Below, piece by piece: positions 5,693-7,102 of a stretch of 7,102 nucleotides of DNA. Location: contig JAGWTL010000147.1 in NCBI GenBank assembly GCA_028869035.1, positions 1 through 7,102 of the forward strand. Direction: 5' to 3'. Below the pieces are notes generated by a model. That model saw only the letters and a list, made by a program, of their open reading frames with translations, had not been told where the DNA came from and searched no databases. The stretch's first letter is position 1. Every line of letters begins with the position of its first letter. Position numbers and translations under genes: made by a program. This DNA comes from Burkholderiales bacterium (GTDB lineage: Bacteria; Pseudomonadota; Gammaproteobacteria; Burkholderiales; Burkholderiaceae_C).

Positions 5693-6958
5693 ATGAAAAA
5701 GCTATCGATATTCCTCACCCTGCAAGGCCTCTGCCTCCTCACCATGGCACAGCCGCAGCCCGGCGACCCGCTGCAGGCGCTGCTGCCACCGGCTCAGCAA
5801 GTGCGCACCGTGGTACTGGGCAGCCCGGCTACGCGGGCCGCCCTGGCCCAGCGCGACGGCCAGCTGCGCCGGGCCGACATCACCGAAAGCGGCCCCGCCG
5901 AATTCACCGCGCGCCTGAGCCAGCAGAATCGCCAGGTGTCCGATCCGGCGGCGCGTTACTCGGAAACCCTGCTCAGCCTGGAGCGCCCCGTGCGCTGGTG
6001 GGGCAAGGCCGGGCTTGATGCCGACCAGGCCGGCGCGAGCCGCACTTCAGCGCGGCTGGCCTATTCCGACGTCATCCACGAGACCAGCCGCGATCTGCTG
6101 CAGCTGTGGATCGACGCCCTGCGAACGGACATGCGCCTGGACAACGCCCAGGCCAATCTGGGGCTCGCCCAGGAGCTGGACCGCCTGGCAACCGCACGCC
6201 TGCGGCAGGGCGAAATCTCGCAGCTGGATGCCAACCTGGCACAGGCCGAGCTGCAGCGCGCCCAGTCGGCGCTGGACCAGTCACGCGCGGCCCAGTCCGC
6301 CGCCGTGGCACGGCTCACCCGCACCTACCCGGGCATCACCCTGGCGCGGGTCCCGCTGCCCGATCCGCTCTGGCTGCAGACCCGGCTGGAGGCGTTACCC
6401 GCTCTGCAGGAGCTGCGGCAGCAGTACCTGGAGCGCAACCACCAGCTCAATTTGTGGCGCAGCGAAGCGGCGCGCCTGCGTCTGCTGGCGCAACGCGCCG
6501 ACCGCGACCAGTGGCCAGACCCGACGCTGGGCGTCTACACCGCCAACGAACGCGCCGGGGCCGAACGCGTCATCGGCGTGTCCATCAGCGTTCCCATCTC
6601 GGGCAAGCTGCGCCAGAACAACGCCCTGGCCGCCGCGGCCGACGCCCAAAATGCGGAAGACCGGGTGCATCAGCTGGAACAAAGCCTGGGGGCCGACATC
6701 GAGGCGCGTTACAGCAGCCTGCAGCACCTGGCGCGCGCGGCGATCAGCGTCGACACCGCCGCGTTGACCCAGCAACAGGCCGCCGACAAATCACGCAAGG
6801 CCTACGCCCTGGGTGAGCACAGCATGACCGAACTCATCCAGAACCGCCGCCTCGCGGCGGAGCAGCTCACCAGCGCCCGGCTGGCGCAGCTGGAAGTCCT
6901 GGAAGGCCTGGCCCTGATCGAGCTGGACCTGCACATGATCTGGGATTTCGATGAGTAG
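5693..6958 (+). CDS. TolC-like outer-membrane efflux channel, CzcC type
   Basis: A 421-residue outer-membrane factor that should form the trimeric exit duct of the tripartite complex. Residues 1-19 are a signal peptide (MKK start, hydrophobic core, likely cut after LLTMA). Cys14 does not sit in a convincing lipobox. Two homologous outer-membrane efflux repeats follow: the first contains ARLRQGEISQLDANLAQAEL (about 168-187) and the second YALGEHSMTELIQNRR (371-386), the classic pattern of long coiled-coil helices with a Gly-containing turn. Between them WPDPTLGVY and GVSISVPISGK (about 274-305) mark the beta-strand region that spans the outer membrane. Ala, Gln, Leu and Arg-rich heptads fit the periplasmic helical barrel. 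The gene starts 13 bases after the pump's stop. Its place after the pump gives order adaptor-pump-channel, unlike czcCBA or cusCFBA. Confidence 0.92.
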   Translation: MKKLSIFLTLQGLCLLTMAQPQPGDPLQALLPPAQQVRTVVLGSPATRAALAQRDGQLRRADITESGPAEFTARLSQQNRQVSDPAARYSETLLSLERPVRWWGKAGLDADQAGASRTSARLAYSDVIHETSRDLLQLWIDALRTDMRLDNAQANLGLAQELDRLATARLRQGEISQLDANLAQAELQRAQSALDQSRAAQSAAVARLTRTYPGITLARVPLPDPLWLQTRLEALPALQELRQQYLERNHQLNLWRSEAARLRLLAQRADRDQWPDPTLGVYTANERAGAERVIGVSISVPISGKLRQNNALAAAADAQNAEDRVHQLEQSLGADIEARYSSLQHLARAAISVDTAALTQQQAADKSRKAYALGEHSMTELIQNRRLAAEQLTSARLAQLEVLEGLALIELDLHMIWDFDE

Positions 6959-6981
6959 GCGGAAAGAGCGCCAAGACCCAA

Positions 6982-7009
6982 GGCCGCATCGACTGTCCGC
7001 GATGCAGCC
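6982..7009. other. Inverted repeat between convergent genes, possible non-canonical bidirectional terminator
   Basis: GCATCG (6986-6991) pairs with CGATGC (7000-7005) around an eight-base loop. After one C-A mismatch, GGC (6982-6984) pairs with GCC (7007-7009). A second small hairpin follows, CATGGC (7016-7021) with GCCATG (7026-7031) and a four-base loop. Neither has a T-run, so intrinsic termination is doubtful, but the position just after the operon and before a probable convergent gene end fits a termination or 3'-end stabilising role. Confidence 0.35.
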
Positions 7010-7031
7010 TGGCGCCATGGCAGCGGCCATG

Positions 7032-7102
7032 TCAGAGATGCGCGAAGAAGGCCGGGGCGCTTTGCCACCGGTCCTCGCGGCCATCGACATAGGTGATGGC
7101 CA
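7032..7102 (-). CDS. Probable 3' end of a convergent gene of unknown function
   Basis: On the minus strand one frame is open from the right edge to a TGA (complement of 7032-7034), giving the last 22 residues AITYVDGREDRWQSAPAFFA followed by HL. Most codons end in G or C and the composition looks like natural protein, unlike the Arg/Pro/Ser-rich readings of the other two minus frames here. The piece is too short to assign a family, and the start lies outside the window. It would be convergent with the efflux operon, leaving 73 bases between the two stops. Confidence 0.45.
   Translation of the reverse strand, partial: AITYVDGREDRWQSAPAFFAHL

Noticed and set aside
4285..5745. 486-residue minus-strand open frame
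   Set aside because: It is fully antisense to the pump, is rich in His, Asp, Gln and Gly with no recognisable motif, and is explained by the codon bias of the real gene.

Overview
The window is GC-rich throughout, with strongly G/C-ending codons and no mobile element, RNA gene or CRISPR. It looks like chromosome or a large replicon of a proteobacterium, most likely a betaproteobacterium of the Burkholderiales. That placement is inferred from base composition, codon use and the type of HAD and RND genes; no phylogenetic marker is present.

Layout. Positions 1-192 hold the 3' end of an unrecognised gene with a Cys-rich tail. It overlaps by 16 bases a HAD subfamily IB phosphatase of the PgpC (phosphatidylglycerophosphatase C) type (177-818). 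A spacer of about 200 bases (819-1015) follows, with a perfect TATAAT box and several copies of an AGCAGG/CCTGCT motif. From about 1000 to 6958 lies one compact plus-strand operon: a small two-helix membrane protein rich in His and Cys (1016-1417), a periplasmic adaptor (1494-2573), an inner-membrane heavy-metal RND pump (2575-5679) and a TolC-like outer-membrane channel (5693-6958). The right edge (7032-7102) probably holds the 3' end of a convergent minus-strand gene, separated from the operon by about 70 bases containing two inverted repeats.

How they work together. Adaptor, pump and channel should form a tripartite, proton-driven complex that moves metal ions from the periplasm or inner membrane out of the cell. 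The pump belongs to the heavy-metal (CzcA/CusA) family, but its TM4 signature is mixed: it keeps the Asp and Glu of the proton relay and has Ala where CzcA has its first Asp, as CusA does, while its C-terminal half reads like CzcA. The adaptor lacks an obvious metal-binding N-terminal extension, and no CusF-like chaperone or regulator gene is present. The metal cannot be named from the sequence. The most original element is the small first protein: a periplasmic segment with His residues spaced about every five positions and a second membrane helix carrying three Cys. It is a candidate metal-handling accessory of the pump.
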